Of a stretch of DNA of 64,000 nucleotides, positions 1 through 11,436 are shown one piece after another. Source of the stretch: Eublepharis macularius. Taxonomy: Eukaryota > Chordata > Lepidosauria > Squamata > Eublepharidae. The notes below the pieces were generated by a model that was not told the origin of the DNA, made no database searches, and worked only from the letters and a program-made list of their open reading frames with translations. Numbering within the stretch: the first letter of the stretch is position 1; every line of letters starts with the position of its first letter. Location of the stretch: positions 102,409,689-102,473,688 of the forward strand of contig NC_072793.1 in assembly GCF_028583425.1 (NCBI RefSeq). Reading direction: 5' to 3'. The translations under genes were made by a program, and so were the position numbers.

Positions 1-595
1 TGGCCAACTTAATCCACCACCACCCCTTTTTTTTTTGACAAAGGACAACCAGTTTGGGACAGGTTCTCTTTTTGTCATGGAAGTGTAGAACCATTAATAA
101 GGTGGGACAATCATTTTGGGAATTCTCTGATTGGAGCCTGTAGTCTCTGGCATCAGAGGGAATCAGTCTTGCAGAGGAGGTTTGCTTACGTCAGAGCCTG
201 TTGCCCATAAATAGCTGGGAGCTTTGGGCTTCCCCCCAGCCTGACACCTAGAGATCTCAGGACCAGTGGGGCAAGGTAAAAGACTCCTCATTACCTTGGT
301 ACACAAGGAACTCTGTACATGCTTTGAGGAGCCTACTAGAAACTAGGTAAAGTGTACTTAGCTGAGTTAAACTTTATTGCTTTTGAGAGATTGTGTTTAA
401 TGATAGCGTGCTCTTTCCCTGTTTTGTATTTTGTCCTTTGTCCTACCCCTTTTGAATCCAACCACCATTTCCCCTATTTTTTCTATAATAAACCTTCTTT
501 TCACAAAGACTTTTTTGGCTTCAGTAGTACAATGTATTTCTCTGTGATATCTCTCTGAATCTCTTCCCTACATGCCCGATCACTCAGGCACTACA
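1..595 (+). mobile_element. LTR-like segment (partial, cut by window edge)
   Basis: The segment has the signal order of a retroviral-type long terminal repeat. There is an inverted CCAAT motif (GATTGG) near 130, a CRE-like TTACGTCA near 187, a TATA-like CATAAATAG near 206, and an AATAAA poly(A) signal near 487 followed by a T-rich stretch. A plausible right end is ACTACA near 595. No flanking coding region (gag, pol) was recognised, so it would be a solo or truncated LTR. This is inference from motif order only; a chance cluster or a cellular promoter with a poly(A) site is possible. Confidence 0.35.
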
Positions 596-1119
596 TAATT
601 GCGATAAAATATTTTCCAGGGCTTTCACTCCATTACTTTCTTATTGTGCCAGTACTGTGCTGGAAGGACACCTTTTCAGCAGGCCAGTCTAGATCATCGT
701 TTCCCAACCTTTTTTCCTTTTTTAGAAATCCATAAATTAATTTTTCAAATTGAAAGGAACTCCTATCTATAAAAATGCTTACCAGTCCAAAAAAGTTGAT
801 GGTGGGGAGCCCACTTCAGTCACCACTAAATTATTGTCCAAAAATATGTTTGTAAAGAGCTGCTATGTACATCGGCTTACAATGTAAGAAAACAGTGAAG
901 CATCTTTCCTGACTTTTTTTTTGAAATATCAAAATTAAGTGTTAAAATAGGAAATTAGTGCTGTAGAAATTAATAGTGTCTTAAATGGTTTGTTGGCTAG
1001 TGAATCGTTCCTGCAGCAAACTTTTGCAGTGTTTGAGTGCTGGGGCGGGGGAGATGGACAGCACCTCCCTGTAAGGCAGTGATTAAGATGGGATAAAATA
1101 CTCTTTGCAAAAGGCTGCT
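596..1119. other. No recognised feature
   Basis: AT-rich non-coding sequence. I see no exon, RNA gene or repeat that I can name. Confidence 0.5.
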
Positions 1120-1357
1120 AAGAGCTGACTTGGGGTAAAAAGAGTAAGTAAACATGAGATAAGGAGTTACAGAAAAGGGGCAGATTGGGAATAGATTAGG
1201 CTATAGGGTTGGAAAGCTGTTGGAAGTCTTGGAAAAGGGGAGGAGGGAAAGGGTGGGGGAAAGGATAATGAGATGTTATCTGAAAGTTGTATGTTAATAT
1301 TCTCACCTAATAAAAATTTTCTAAAAAAAAAAGAAAAAAAAAGAGCTGACTTGGGGT
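1120..1357 (+). mobile_element. 5'-truncated L1-like retrotransposon end with TSD
   Basis: A 17-bp direct repeat (AAGAGCTGACTTGGGGT) sits at 1120-1136 and again at 1341-1357. The inserted 1137-1340 sequence ends with an AATAAA-containing 3' end and an A-rich tail just before the right-hand copy. Long target-site duplication plus poly(A) tail is the signature of L1-type target-primed reverse transcription. The body could be a truncated L1 3' UTR or another transcript's 3' end mobilised in trans; no coding part is left. Confidence 0.8.
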
Positions 1358-1663
1358 TGATGCAGGGAATCACCCCCAACTCCCCCCACCCCTTCGCAGC
1401 ATGGAGAAAATGTGTCTCAAGAGAGGGAGGGCAAGGAACCGCATCCTCCTTTCTGAAGCTGCAATATTCTGCTTCATTGTAACCCTTCATTGTTTGGATC
1501 TCATTTGCCAGATTGTTTTGTGATTTATCCTCTGGAAGAAAAAATTATACTGTACCTTGTCTTATCAAGAACGGGGCCTATTTCAAAATACACTCTCAGT
1601 TTCTTCTTGTTTGTGTGTGTGTGTTACTTTCTGTACAAGACAAGATGGCTGAGTGTACGCACC

Positions 1664-1690
1664 TGATGATGATGATGATGATGATGATGT
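1664..1690. repeat. (TGA)n trinucleotide microsatellite
   Basis: Nine uninterrupted TGA units. Confidence 0.95.
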
Positions 1691-1924
1691 AGCCCTAATG
1701 AGAGGGGTAACCTGTGAATCACACTAATTGACCTTTTCTGCATGTTGAGAACATACACTTCCATTTTAAGAATTCACTGGGAACTTCTTGCTTCCCTTTA
1801 TTTATGTACTAGTTGCTAGTTTTTTGTTGTACATCTTTTTGGAATGAATGTTTCCAGTTAATGTGACCTTGGCAGATGTTATCTAGGTTTCCAGAAGAAT
1901 GTACTGAATAAAATGGTATTGATA

Positions 1925-2010
1925 GTAAGCAAGGAGAGGAGGCAGCTGTAAGCCACTTTGGATTCCCATTGGGGAGAAAGGTGAATAAAATTAAATAAAT
2001 AAATAAATTT
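1925..2010 (+). mobile_element. Sauria-type SINE tail fragment
   Basis: GTAAGCCACTTTGGATTCCC, then CATTGGGGAGAAAGGTGAAT and an (AAAT)n tail, is the typical 3' end of squamate tRNA-derived SINEs. The tRNA-like head is not present. Confidence 0.65.
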
Positions 2011-2084
2011 TAAATCTTAATGTTGGGCTTTCTCCAGACTTCTTAGAGCCATTGGGCTAATTGAGCATCTGTTTGTGTGTGAGT

Positions 2085-2104
2085 GAGAGAGAGAGAGAGA
2101 GAGA
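2085..2104. repeat. (GA)n microsatellite
   Basis: Ten GA dinucleotides. Confidence 0.95.
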
Positions 2105-2304
2105 TGTATCCAGCCTGAAGATGTAGCAAGATCCTTGGATACACAATAACAGCACTACCATTTGTAACTCTTAAAAGATGCCAGAGAGAGAACTGGCAGG
2201 CTGATGCTGTTAATTCCATGATATGGATTATTAGGAAAGTGATTGCAAATATAATAGTATTGTAGTCCATTTGTAAAAATCTGTGGTATAGGCACATTTG
2301 AAAT

Positions 2305-2595
2305 AGTTTGTACTATTCTGGTCATCCCCATCGCAAAAAGTATATCTTAGAGCTGGAAAAAGTAAAGAATGCGGCAACCAAAATGATCAAGGAATTTGAG
2401 TACCTTCCTTTAGGGAAAGAAGGCTAGAGTTTGGATCTTGTAATGCAGAAAAATGGACTGCTACTGGAGACATGATAGAGATTTATAACATTATTAAGAG
2501 ATGAAGAGAACCTTTTTCTCTCCCATAATACTAGCATACCAAAAACTGATGTATAGTAGATAAAATGAAGGACTTCACAAATGCATAATTAACTT
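2305..2595 (+). mobile_element. CR1 LINE fragment, left half
   Basis: Motifs resemble the 3' part of squamate and avian CR1 (for example GCAACCAAAATGATCAAGG, ACATGATAGAG and CTCCCATAATACTAG). It stops at GCATAATTAACTT and resumes at 3447 after another LINE has interrupted it. Confidence 0.85.
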
Positions 2596-3446
2596 ATTTA
2601 TGTCATTTATAGTCCACCTTTCTCACTGAGACTCAAGGCGGATTACACAGTACGAGCTTAGTATAATCAGTATCAAGTTCATTTCCATACAGTGTCAAGG
2701 ACATTTCCATAAACAATGCCATAGGGTAAATAGATACAAGTTTAAAAAGACATAGCGTTAGTAAGAATCCAACACAAAGTAGAAGAAAATACTGGAACAG
2801 AACATAATCACTTCTAGGATTGACATTAGACAACATAAAGCACAGGTAGTACATAAAAGTATATATTTAAAGCAACAGATAATATGTAAGGCAACATAGT
2901 GGTGAAGTCTATGGCCCCTAACTCATTAGCGAAGCATCTGAGACCCCATCCCTACAATACAGCCCTTCCATTCAAGTAAAAAGCCTTTTTGAATAATTCA
3001 GTTTTGCATTGTTTGTGGAAAGCCAGGAGAGTGGGGGCTCTCCTGACCTCCTCAGGCAGGCCGTTCCACAGTATAGGAGCCACCACAGAGAAAGCCCGTC
3101 TATGGCCTGCTGTTGATTTCACCCATGTCAGGCTGGCATCTGCAGGAGACCCTGTTCAGATGAGCGAAGCTGCCATGGAGGAACATAGGGAGAGAGAAGG
3201 TCCCATAGGTATGCCAGACCACGGCTGTGAAGCGTTTTGTATGTAATAATAACCAATACCTTAAACTGAGCACGGTAACTGATAGGTAGCCAGTGGAGGA
3301 CTGTAGGAGTGATGTTTATGCTCCTGCTCGCTCCTGATAACAGTCAAGCCACAGCATTTTGCACTAATTGGAGCCTCCTAGTTAGCTTAGATGGGAGACC
3401 TGTGTATAATGCATTACCATAGTCAAGCCTTGATGTTATCAGTAGC
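2596..3446 (-). mobile_element. LINE 3'-end copy (L2/CR1 group) nested in CR1
   Basis: On the plus strand it starts with TTTATAGTCCACCTTTCTC and a sequence reading 'CTCAAGGCGGATTACAC', typical of the reverse complement of a common squamate LINE 3' UTR. It continues with a conserved stretch (CTCCTCAGGCAGGCCGTTCC near 3050). It lies inside an interrupted CR1 copy, so it is the younger of the two. The exact LINE family is not certain. Confidence 0.7.
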
Positions 3447-3600
3447 GTGGATTACTGCCATAAAATGTAGTGATAGTTTCTAGTTTAGATGCCTTTTAAA
3501 GCATGTTAGATAAATTCATGGAGGATAGGTCTATCAGTGGCTATTAACTAGAAAGGGTAGAGGAAACCTCCATGTTCAGAGGTAGTTCACCATTAAAAAT
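3447..3600 (+). mobile_element. CR1 LINE fragment, right half
   Basis: GTGGATTACTGCC continues the CR1 consensus exactly where the left half (ending at 2595) stopped. It then runs through the characteristic AAATTCATGGAGGATAGG motif and the CCTCCATGTTCAGAGG motif. Confidence 0.8.
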
Positions 3601-4118
3601 TGGTATATGAATTCAAATATCACAACAAATCACAATTAATACAAACTGTTTGATAAATTAATATAAGCTGGTTAACCAGCTACAAACCATAGCTGTAATG
3701 TCAGATAGGTGCCAACCAACAACCACTGGCTTGTTGAAGTCATGCATTTATATGCCCATGAAAGATAATTGGGTTTGATCAAACCACAGTAGATTGTGAC
3801 TTCTGAGTGTAGCCACAGAATACTCATGTATTATCCCAGTCTGGCATGCAGTTCAAGCTTCTCCTCTTTTCTCTGTTACTTTTGCATAGTGATTTTGTGA
3901 GGACTGTATTGCAGACGGTGTTCTAGCTTAAGCCAGTTTCATTTCAATTTGATTATTATGTCATATGTGTTTATACTGGTGTTACATTTTCTTTTTAAAT
4001 TTTTTTTTAAAACAAAAACGAAGTAAACTCTTATTTTTTCAAGAAGCGTATCGGCTTCATAAGAGTAGTTTTCAATTCTTAAAGTTACTTCACTTAAACT
4101 GGTTCACACAGATCTTTT
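3601..4118. other. No recognised feature
   Basis: AT-rich sequence without a feature I can name. Confidence 0.5.
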
Positions 4119-4370
4119 CTAAGGCTTCACACACAGTTTGCCAGCTTTTCCCTGACTGAATGTTCTTTCACAAACATGCCCAGCTCAGGTTTCCACATAG
4201 GTTATATTTCTCTCAGTAATACTTAAACATGCTAAGGATGCACACAGGTAGCCTCTCTTTCCCTGACTCAATATTTCTCTCAGAACTGCTTAAAATTACT
4301 CAGGCTGCACACAGCTTGCCTGCGTTCTCCTGATTGAATGTTCTTAGACTACAGGGCACCTGTCCATTAT
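4119..4370. repeat. Imperfect tandem array, three diverged units
   Basis: Similar blocks begin near 4120, 4233 and 4301. Each has CTAAGG or CTCAGG, then CACACAG, then CCCTGACTGAAT or a close variant. Spacing is uneven (about 113 and 68 bp). No open frame runs through it. Confidence 0.6.
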
Positions 4371-4692
4371 AAATAATAGTCAGGACAGCTCTATGCCACT
4401 GTAAACAAACTGGAAGCCAATGCAGATGTTAAAAAAATGAATGTAATATGCTCAGTGCCACAGGCCTTTTACTTTATTAAAGTGTTATAAAATGTTCACT
4501 CCTGTATAAATAGTAGTAATAAACTGAACAGGTCATACCCTATAAGTTGGGTCACAGCTTGCTGTAATGTTAGAATAATGATATATCACTTTCCCTGATA
4601 TAGGAAGAGCCTGGATTGTGTGATGCCAGAAGCATATGTACTCAATTTTTTCAGCACAAAATTCTGTAATGCCTCTCTACATCTCACACACA

Positions 4693-4812
4693 GGGACACT
4701 CAAGTGACTTACTTTCTGTGTGGTCTTATATTCAAGTGTACTCTGTCTCCCTAGCAGTGCATGTGTATCTGTAATGGGAGAACCAGTGTAAGATCTTTCA
4801 CTTGAGTGTCCC
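4693..4812. repeat. 15-bp perfect inverted repeat, MITE candidate
   Basis: GGGACACTCAAGTGA at 4693-4707 is matched by its exact reverse complement at 4798-4812, with a 90-bp spacer. Short element with terminal inverted repeats is the simplest reading; flanking duplications are not obvious. Confidence 0.6.
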
Positions 4813-6507
4813 CATGTAAGCTGTCTTGCGTAGAGAAACTCTCAGGAAGATAGAAGGATTTAATTGCTTAGAGGAGATCAATCCCTTCTACACATTGTTC
4901 TATAAAGGCTGGTATGCAGTTTCAGAGCTTTCTACTTGCTAACAATGGTGTTTCTGTCAGCCTAGTGGTGGAACAGGTTTTCTTTACTTGTTGAGGCTTA
5001 TCACCAGTAGCTTGCAAGAAGAAGGCAGGTTAATGCTGACTCATGTACTTCCTCTGCACAGTTTTATTTGCTCTCTATAAATTTTCCCACATCGGTTGCT
5101 ACTAAACATGGTTTTGTTGCTCTTTAACTAATCTCCTAATCAGAAGTTCAGAACGCCATCTCTGAAGGCGTATGTGACATGATTCTGACCAACTGAAGTC
5201 CCTCCAATATAATTTATATTCCTGTGCAGACATGCTGGTGATGATCTTCTGGTAAGCCCTGTCGTCAGTTCGTTCAGGGTTCCAGCATGTACAATTCTAT
5301 GGTGGCATCCTAAGGCTGGGTGACGCCTTATGAACTCTGCAAGCATATGCAGGCATGCAACCTGCCTGTTCCATTTTCACTAGCTGCAAGTAGAAAGTAT
5401 GTGTGGTGCCTACAAATGTAAACAGTGTATGCACATAGGCATATAGTTCATATTAATTGTCCTATGAATGGAGGAGACATGCAGCAGGCATATAGACCAC
5501 TGGAAGAAAGCAAGCATGTACAAACCAGTGGAGGGCATTTGGTACTTAAGCAGAGTCTTTTCTTTATAGATATTTTATCATCAGAATATCTGGTTTTCCC
5601 ACATTCTCATAGTACAGAAATAATGATATTTCTAATCTCTGTGCTTTTAAGAATTAACTTCTGTTCATTATCTTCAAGCCACAAGGCTGGGGTGTGTCCA
5701 TGGTAACTTTAAGTATAATAAGAAAGAATTTCTGCAGTTGATAGATTGGAAGGGACTGAGGACCCAAAGGGAGGATCGAGTTCTTTTACAGCTGTAGGTT
5801 AAAGTGAGTCACAGAGGCTTGTCCATGTTCCAGTTGAGAGCTGGTACAGGACTTTGATCTAGACTTTGATCTGCCCTGCTTTCTTCAGGGCCTAAGAAAA
5901 TAAAGAAGCTTCCAAAGTGTGAGAACAGTGAGGGACGGGGGTTGAGCCAGTATTTGTGAGCTAAATTACAGTGAGATCTCAGAGTGGCTGATAGTCATGT
6001 ATTAAATGCCAGGAGATAAGTCACAGAACTGTCTGTAACAGAGTCAAGCCATCCAGCCAGAAAAACATCACTCTGGGAAGTGGATGTTAAAACTGGTGCT
6101 CAGGTGCTAGAGAACTGTTAGAAAATCAAGGAAAGATTCAATGTAGGGCGGGGGGGGTATTACTTTTCAAGTTTTTTGTGTCCCTCCTATGTATCCCCAT
6201 CATTTACAACATGCTCATTTTTTTTGATTTGCACCACCATTCTTTCTTTTGCTTATGAATTAGGTGTGCAGAAGCAATCAAGAAGCGGTCAGCAAATCTG
6301 GCTTTGCAGTGCTGTGGTCTCTATGGTGGTTTTATAATTTTAACTGTCTTAGCTGAGAATACCATCTCCCGACCCCCAAAGCTTATAGAGGAAGTAAACA
6401 GCTCATTTTGGCTTATTTTCTCATTTTCTTTCCAGTGTGTAAGAATGAGAAACAGCTTAATTTGTCTTTAATAAACAAAACATTTCTGTTGGCTGGCAGT
6501 ATGTGTG
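4813..6507. other. Non-coding, no named feature
   Basis: No exon or named repeat recognised. A 12-bp tandem duplication (GACTTTGATCT, twice) occurs near 5854-5878. Confidence 0.45.
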
Positions 6508-6755
6508 GATTTATTTATTTATTTTATTCCATTTATATCCCACCCTCCCTGCAAGGAGGCTCAAGGTGGGTCACAACAAAAATAAATCATACACAGGTAA
6601 AATACATACTAAATACACTAAATATACACACTTTAATACATATTAAAACAAGCCGATCACATAAAAACAACAGTTAATGGTGTCAGACATCAGATCCAAA
6701 GGCTGTAATAAAACTGTTAAGGTGTAGGCAGTGTGACGGATTCACCAATCGCATC
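6508..6755 (-). mobile_element. LINE 3'-end fragment
   Basis: (TTTA)n followed by TTTATATCCCACCCTCCC and AGGCTCAAGGTGGGTCAC is the reverse complement of a common squamate LINE 3' terminus. An A-rich body follows. Confidence 0.65.
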
Positions 6756-6964
6756 TACGGCGGGATGGAACCACAGGGCCTAGGAAGAGCATGGGCAATC
6801 AGAAGGGACAGTTTTATTGGCTCCTGAGTGTATTACAGCTAAACCTGAAATGTAAATGTATGCGGATGAGCTTCAGAAATTTTCAAAGTGTCTGGAGAAT
6901 GTGTTAATACGGCAAGTCATAATGACTGTTAATCATGGGTCATCCAAACCAGCTAGCAAAACTA

Positions 6965-7115
6965 TTTGTTTGTTTTAAATAATTTCATTCTACCTTTCCT
7001 GAAGGTGGTTTGCAGGCAAGCTCCAAAAAACCAAAAAGCACAATAAAACATATATCAATAAAGTAGGAACAGTTACAAGTGAGTAATAGTCTTGTTTTCA
7101 TGAATAAGCAATTCC
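6965..7115 (-). mobile_element. Diverged LINE 3'-end fragment
   Basis: AATTTCATTCTACCTTTCCT followed by an AAGGTGG-like core and A-rich sequence resembles the same reverse-complemented LINE terminus, more diverged. Confidence 0.4.
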
Positions 7116-8317
7116 ATTGCAGGAAGACTAAACAGAGACAAAATGACTCCTCTTCTTCCCCGCTTCTCCACAGTGGCCCCCCTGAAGGGGGACAGATTTA
7201 AAATTTTAGCTCCCATTAAAAATGCTTTCATGTGCTGACATTGTCAATAGTTTATCAGTGTTAGAACAGCTAAGTAAACTGATTTGTGATCTGCTGTTTC
7301 CTTGGGTTTATAGTTTCGGTTAAGAATTAGGGCTGTTCCACTCTTTAAAAGTGGTTCTTTCTGGCTTTTTCTTCTAAGGACTTTCCTTGTGCTCTCAAAA
7401 ATGCTCTTTTCTTCAACTTCAGACAAACACTTTAGAGTCCAGTTCAGACACAGAATTCTCTTTTTCCATAAGGAAGCTTCTGAAGTCATTGCCAAGATGG
7501 CATGTTCAGGAATGTGGTCCCCGAGAGGGGAAAGTACTGGTTTACGTTCTTCCAGATAAGGAGTATATAGGTTCAATTATATTAAAAAAGATATGACTAT
7601 AGTTCTTAAGATAAGGCTTTTCTTTTGGGTGTGCTTCACTTTAAGCTGGCATTAAGTTAGGATGTATAAGATTCACATTTTGGCCAGGCTCACACATATG
7701 ACTCCTTCCTTCTCACACAGAGGCTTAGAGCCCCAGTTCGTGCATTGTATGTGGAGGGAAACTTACGTTGGGTCAACCTGTGCACCTGTATCTACCCAAG
7801 GAATAACTGAAATTAGTTTCCAACTGGCATTCTTATGGGGACAGGGGGCAGGTGGGCAGGGCATTCACTTGAGGCTGGCAACAAGCCGGGCTCATGAAAA
7901 TCCTGGTGTAATGTCTATTAGAAGTGACGTCTGAATGCAGCCTTTCTTGACTTCAGCCAATAGTTTTCAATATTATCTAACCATAGGGGGAAAGTAAGAA
8001 GAATTGAAAGTGGGGCAGGTATGATCTTTCCCCTCTTATATAGGCTTACCACAAGTATTTATGATGCGGAGGGAGTATTACATAGACATAGTTTGCTTGA
8101 AGGCTGAGATCTGGCTGCCCACACATTCATTTGCCAAATTTATGATTTCAGAGGCCCTCTGAAAGAACACCAGTTAATTCCTTTTTATGCCCTCTGTTCA
8201 AGAATCAAATGGTCTGTCTTGCATCTGCTTATATTAAACTCCACACTACTTCTCTATTGGGTGGTTGTAATCACTCAGTAAGATTTCAGTTTTGGATCCC
8301 CCAGTTGTTTGTGGACA
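7116..8317. other. Non-coding, no named feature
   Basis: No exon, RNA gene or clear repeat recognised. Confidence 0.45.
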
Positions 8318-8400
8318 GGATGTTCATTTATTTGTTTATTTTATAAATCCCATCCATTCTCCAAGGAGCTATGCAAGTTTCTTTCCCCACCCCTCTGTGG
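8318..8400 (-). mobile_element. SINE/LINE tail fragment
   Basis: TTTATTTGTTTATTTTATAA, then CCATCCATTCTCCAAGGAGC resembles the reverse-complemented tail of a squamate retroposon, without the rest of the element. Confidence 0.4.
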
Positions 8401-8932
8401 ATTAGGTTCAGTGATTCCTTTTTGTTGTTGTTGTTAAATGGCCTTCCATGGAAAACATATAGAGGAAATGATTTGGCTTATTTCTAGCCATGATATAGAA
8501 GAAGTGAATTAACATGACAAAGCTTCATTTTTGTAGGCTCAGAACAACATTCTCCTAATTTAATTTTTAGCAAATGCAAGTGATAACAGCATGCCTGCAC
8601 CCTGTGACATACAATATGGACAACAATTGACTTAATTAACAAAGTTGCCTTAACTAACTTAACAATTATATTTTATTTGCTTGTGGCTTCTATTGTGTTA
8701 GTTTCCCATGCCAGTTTCCTGACTTGGACGCAAAGTTTCTGGTGCTTTAAATAGCATTCAATAAATAATGCACCACAGAAACCTCAGCTGTGAGCAGATT
8801 CAAGGACCTCTTCCAGCATTTACCTTCTGAACCCCCCTACCCCCCCCCTTTGCATGTGTTTCAATGGTGTGAATCTGTGATAACAAGAAGGGCCATATTG
8901 ATAGATCTGTTTTATGTGACATGCTGGGACTT

Positions 8933-9163
8933 TGGGGCTCCTTTGTGGCGTAGCATCTCAAGTGTAGGACTAGGATCTAGGAGACCTCAGGATGAATCCC
9001 CACTCTCCCGTGGAAGCTTGCTGCGTGACCTTGGGCCAGTCGCACGCTCTCAGCCTAACCTGCCTCACAGGGTAGTTATGAGGATAAAATGGAGGCGAGG
9101 AGAATGATGTCAGTTGCATTGGGTCCCCCTGGAACAAGGGGGGTATAAATACTTATTTACTTC
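8933..9163 (+). mobile_element. Sauria-type tRNA-derived SINE, near full length
   Basis: The element has a degenerate tRNA-like head, with box B reduced to GGATGAATCC, then GACCTTGGGCCAGTCGCACG, CTCAGCCTAACCTGCCTCAC and GGATAAAATGGAGG. The 3' end is GGGGTATAAATACTT. These are hallmark blocks of lizard SINEs mobilised by LINEs. Confidence 0.9.
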
Positions 9164-9344
9164 AATGTTTAAGCCTCTCATGCTGTCCATTACTGTAAAT
9201 GTATGTATAGCTGTGGATTCAGATGTTGGAGCTGGCCCAGCTTTGATATAATAGCCATTTAGTTGCCTGGTGAGTAAATTTCCTCTAGGCTGCCAGGCAA
9301 GGAAACTTTGCCCCCCCCACCAGACTATGGCACATGTGGGGGAG

Positions 9345-9396
9345 GAGACTAGACATCCATGCAGGTTTGCTGCGAGACTGCCATAGCTGTGCAGGA
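9345..9396. repeat. 52-bp direct repeat, left copy
   Basis: Left member of a 52-bp pair that brackets the 5S-derived SINE exactly. It differs from the right copy at 5 positions. It contains CAGGTTTGCTGCGAGACTGC. Confidence 0.85.
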
Positions 9397-9593
9397 TCTG
9401 TGGTGGAGAGTGCCCTCAAGTCATAGCTGACTTCTGTCGACCCCTGGTGGGATTTTCATGGCAAGAGACTAACAGAGATGGTTTCCCATTGCCTGCCTCA
9501 GCAATCTTACTCTTCGTTGGAGGTCTCCCATCCCATTACTAACCAAGGCCAACCCTGCTTAGTTTCTGAGATCTGACAAGATCAGGTTCACCT
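9397..9593 (-). mobile_element. 5S rRNA-derived SINE
   Basis: On the plus strand 9515-9590 closely matches the reverse complement of vertebrate 5S rRNA (GGAGGTCTCCCATCCCATTA, then CCCTGCTTAGTTTCTGAGAT). The 3' body toward 9400 is the GTGCCCTCAAGTCATAGCTG module common in squamates. The 5S-derived head supplied the internal pol III promoter in the ancestor; this copy is mutated and is not a 5S gene. Confidence 0.88.
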
Positions 9594-9645
9594 GAGACTA
9601 GGCATCCGTTCAGGTTTGCTGCAAGACTGCCATAGCCGTGCAGGA
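9594..9645. repeat. 52-bp direct repeat, right copy
   Basis: Right member of the pair, 249 bp downstream of the left one and directly abutting the 5S head of the SINE. Part of it (GTTCAGG, then GCCGTGCAGG) may itself derive from the 5' end of 5S rRNA. Confidence 0.85.
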
Positions 9646-11361
9646 AATAACCCCTTACAAAACCCAGGATGTATCGTGTCACAGAACTTCAAAGCAAATC
9701 TAGGCTCCTTTCTGGAGTGCTTGATTTTCTGCAAGAGAAGACAATGTGTACCATGCAGACTCTTCTCTACCCTTTTTGCTCTTTTAGCTGTTAAATGCGT
9801 GAGAGATGGCTTTTGATTAACAGATTGTTTTAATGGCATTTCCACAACTGGAAGGGGTATTCTTGTACGTGCACATGTGTGTAAGAGAGACATGGTGGTA
9901 TAATAATAATCATATCTTATATTGATACATTTTTGTCTTATGCTGGTTGAGTTGGATCCAGCTATCCATTAGTGGAATGCACTGATGGTTTCAGATCTTT
10001 CCTGCATTCTCCCCACAGCAATCCCATAACTAGGAAGGTTAATTCCTGTGGGTCACAGGACATGATGGAGAAAATACTGAGCAACAATCCCGCAGCCTTG
10101 AAAAGAGGAAGCACAAAATAATTCAATATTTTCTTAGTGTTAGTATTTTAGTATTCTTCTCTAAAATGTACCTTCCTATGTGCCAATCTAGGGAAATTTC
10201 AGCATTAAAGATTAAACCGTCCTGTGGATGTCCTACTAAGCTGGCTGCTGAAACCATCCTGAAATTGATTTCTGAAGCTTGCACTAAATCCTGTTAGTTA
10301 TGGAGAGTGGTATAACATACCTCATGGTAACAAAAACTGTGCTGAGGGGAAAGATAAAGTGCTGTCAGTAGTCTGCTCTTAAAACATCAACAGCAAAACT
10401 CTGTCAAATTAGCCCACGTTCTGTGTCAAAAGATGCGGAATTGTGCAAACTATAAATTAAGCAAAGCTGCATGTGTTTGGTGTGTGGGTGGGAGTTCAGA
10501 GACTTCTGCTAATACTAGACACTTCAAATATAACTTTATGGCCACAAGGGTTAAAGTTTTTGCTTTTTCTTCTTTAGATGGGAACTGAGATTCTCATGAA
10601 TTATATATCAAATACTGCTTTTTGTGTACTTCCTGAATTTGTGTAAAGGTACAGACTAGATCACCCTGGCTATGGTGTATGATTCCATGCATGCATTATG
10701 GACTAGCTGGGTTTGGTATGTGTGATTTTTTTTTTATCAGTGTCATCTTAAAGGTTTCATTGCAAGCATCAACAATTCCTCTGGCAAGTAGTCGTTATCT
10801 GTTTCAGATCAATTAATTGTAAGCAGGGTGGAACTTAGTAGAAGGCACGTTCATTCTGCTGAAGCACACTAAATGCAGAGGTCAGCAGCGTTCTGGCGTG
10901 GGAGCTGTTTTAATATGACTAAATAGGCAAAAAACTGCAAACATTCTCTGTTAATGTTGGTGTTCCAGCTCTTACATGGCTTGGTTGTGGTATAGTGCTC
11001 CCTGAGAATAAGACAAATGATCCAGGGCTTGTGTGAAGAAGCGTAACAGTCCAATTCTTTACTGTTACCCCACCGGCCTATCACTTACGCATTGATGAAC
11101 CCAGTGGATTACATCTTTACCAAACTCAGTTTCTGACTCATAGGCACTGTCACTAGGATCTGATTGAGTTTAGGTGTAGCAGAGATTTAAAAAGAAATTA
11201 TACAAAGTTGATAGAAATAACAAATAGCTTGTGAATGAGAAATGTGCATCTCCAAATGCTGAGAAATACATGATGGACATGTGCTAGGGAGCTGCTTGCC
11301 TGTGGCTGTTTGGTGTGCATGTCTACTGTGTTAGGAGATTCACATCTCCTACATCATGTTT
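9646..11361. other. Non-coding, no named feature
   Basis: No exon recognised. The missing TWF2 N-terminal exons were looked for here and not seen. Confidence 0.45.
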
Positions 11362-11436
11362 AATGATATCCACCCTTCCTCCAAGGAACTTAGAGCAGTA
11401 TATGTGGTTTTCCCTTCCTCTTGAATAATAGACCTA
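11362..11436 (-). mobile_element. Retroposon tail fragment
   Basis: CCACCCTTCCTCCAAGGAAC and GCAGTATATGTGGTTTTCCC match the reverse complement of the tail seen more fully at 16775-16988. Confidence 0.5.

Noticed and set aside
9515..9593. Functional 5S rRNA gene
   Set aside because: It is a mutated partial match fused to a SINE body, so it is a retroposon and not a 5S gene.
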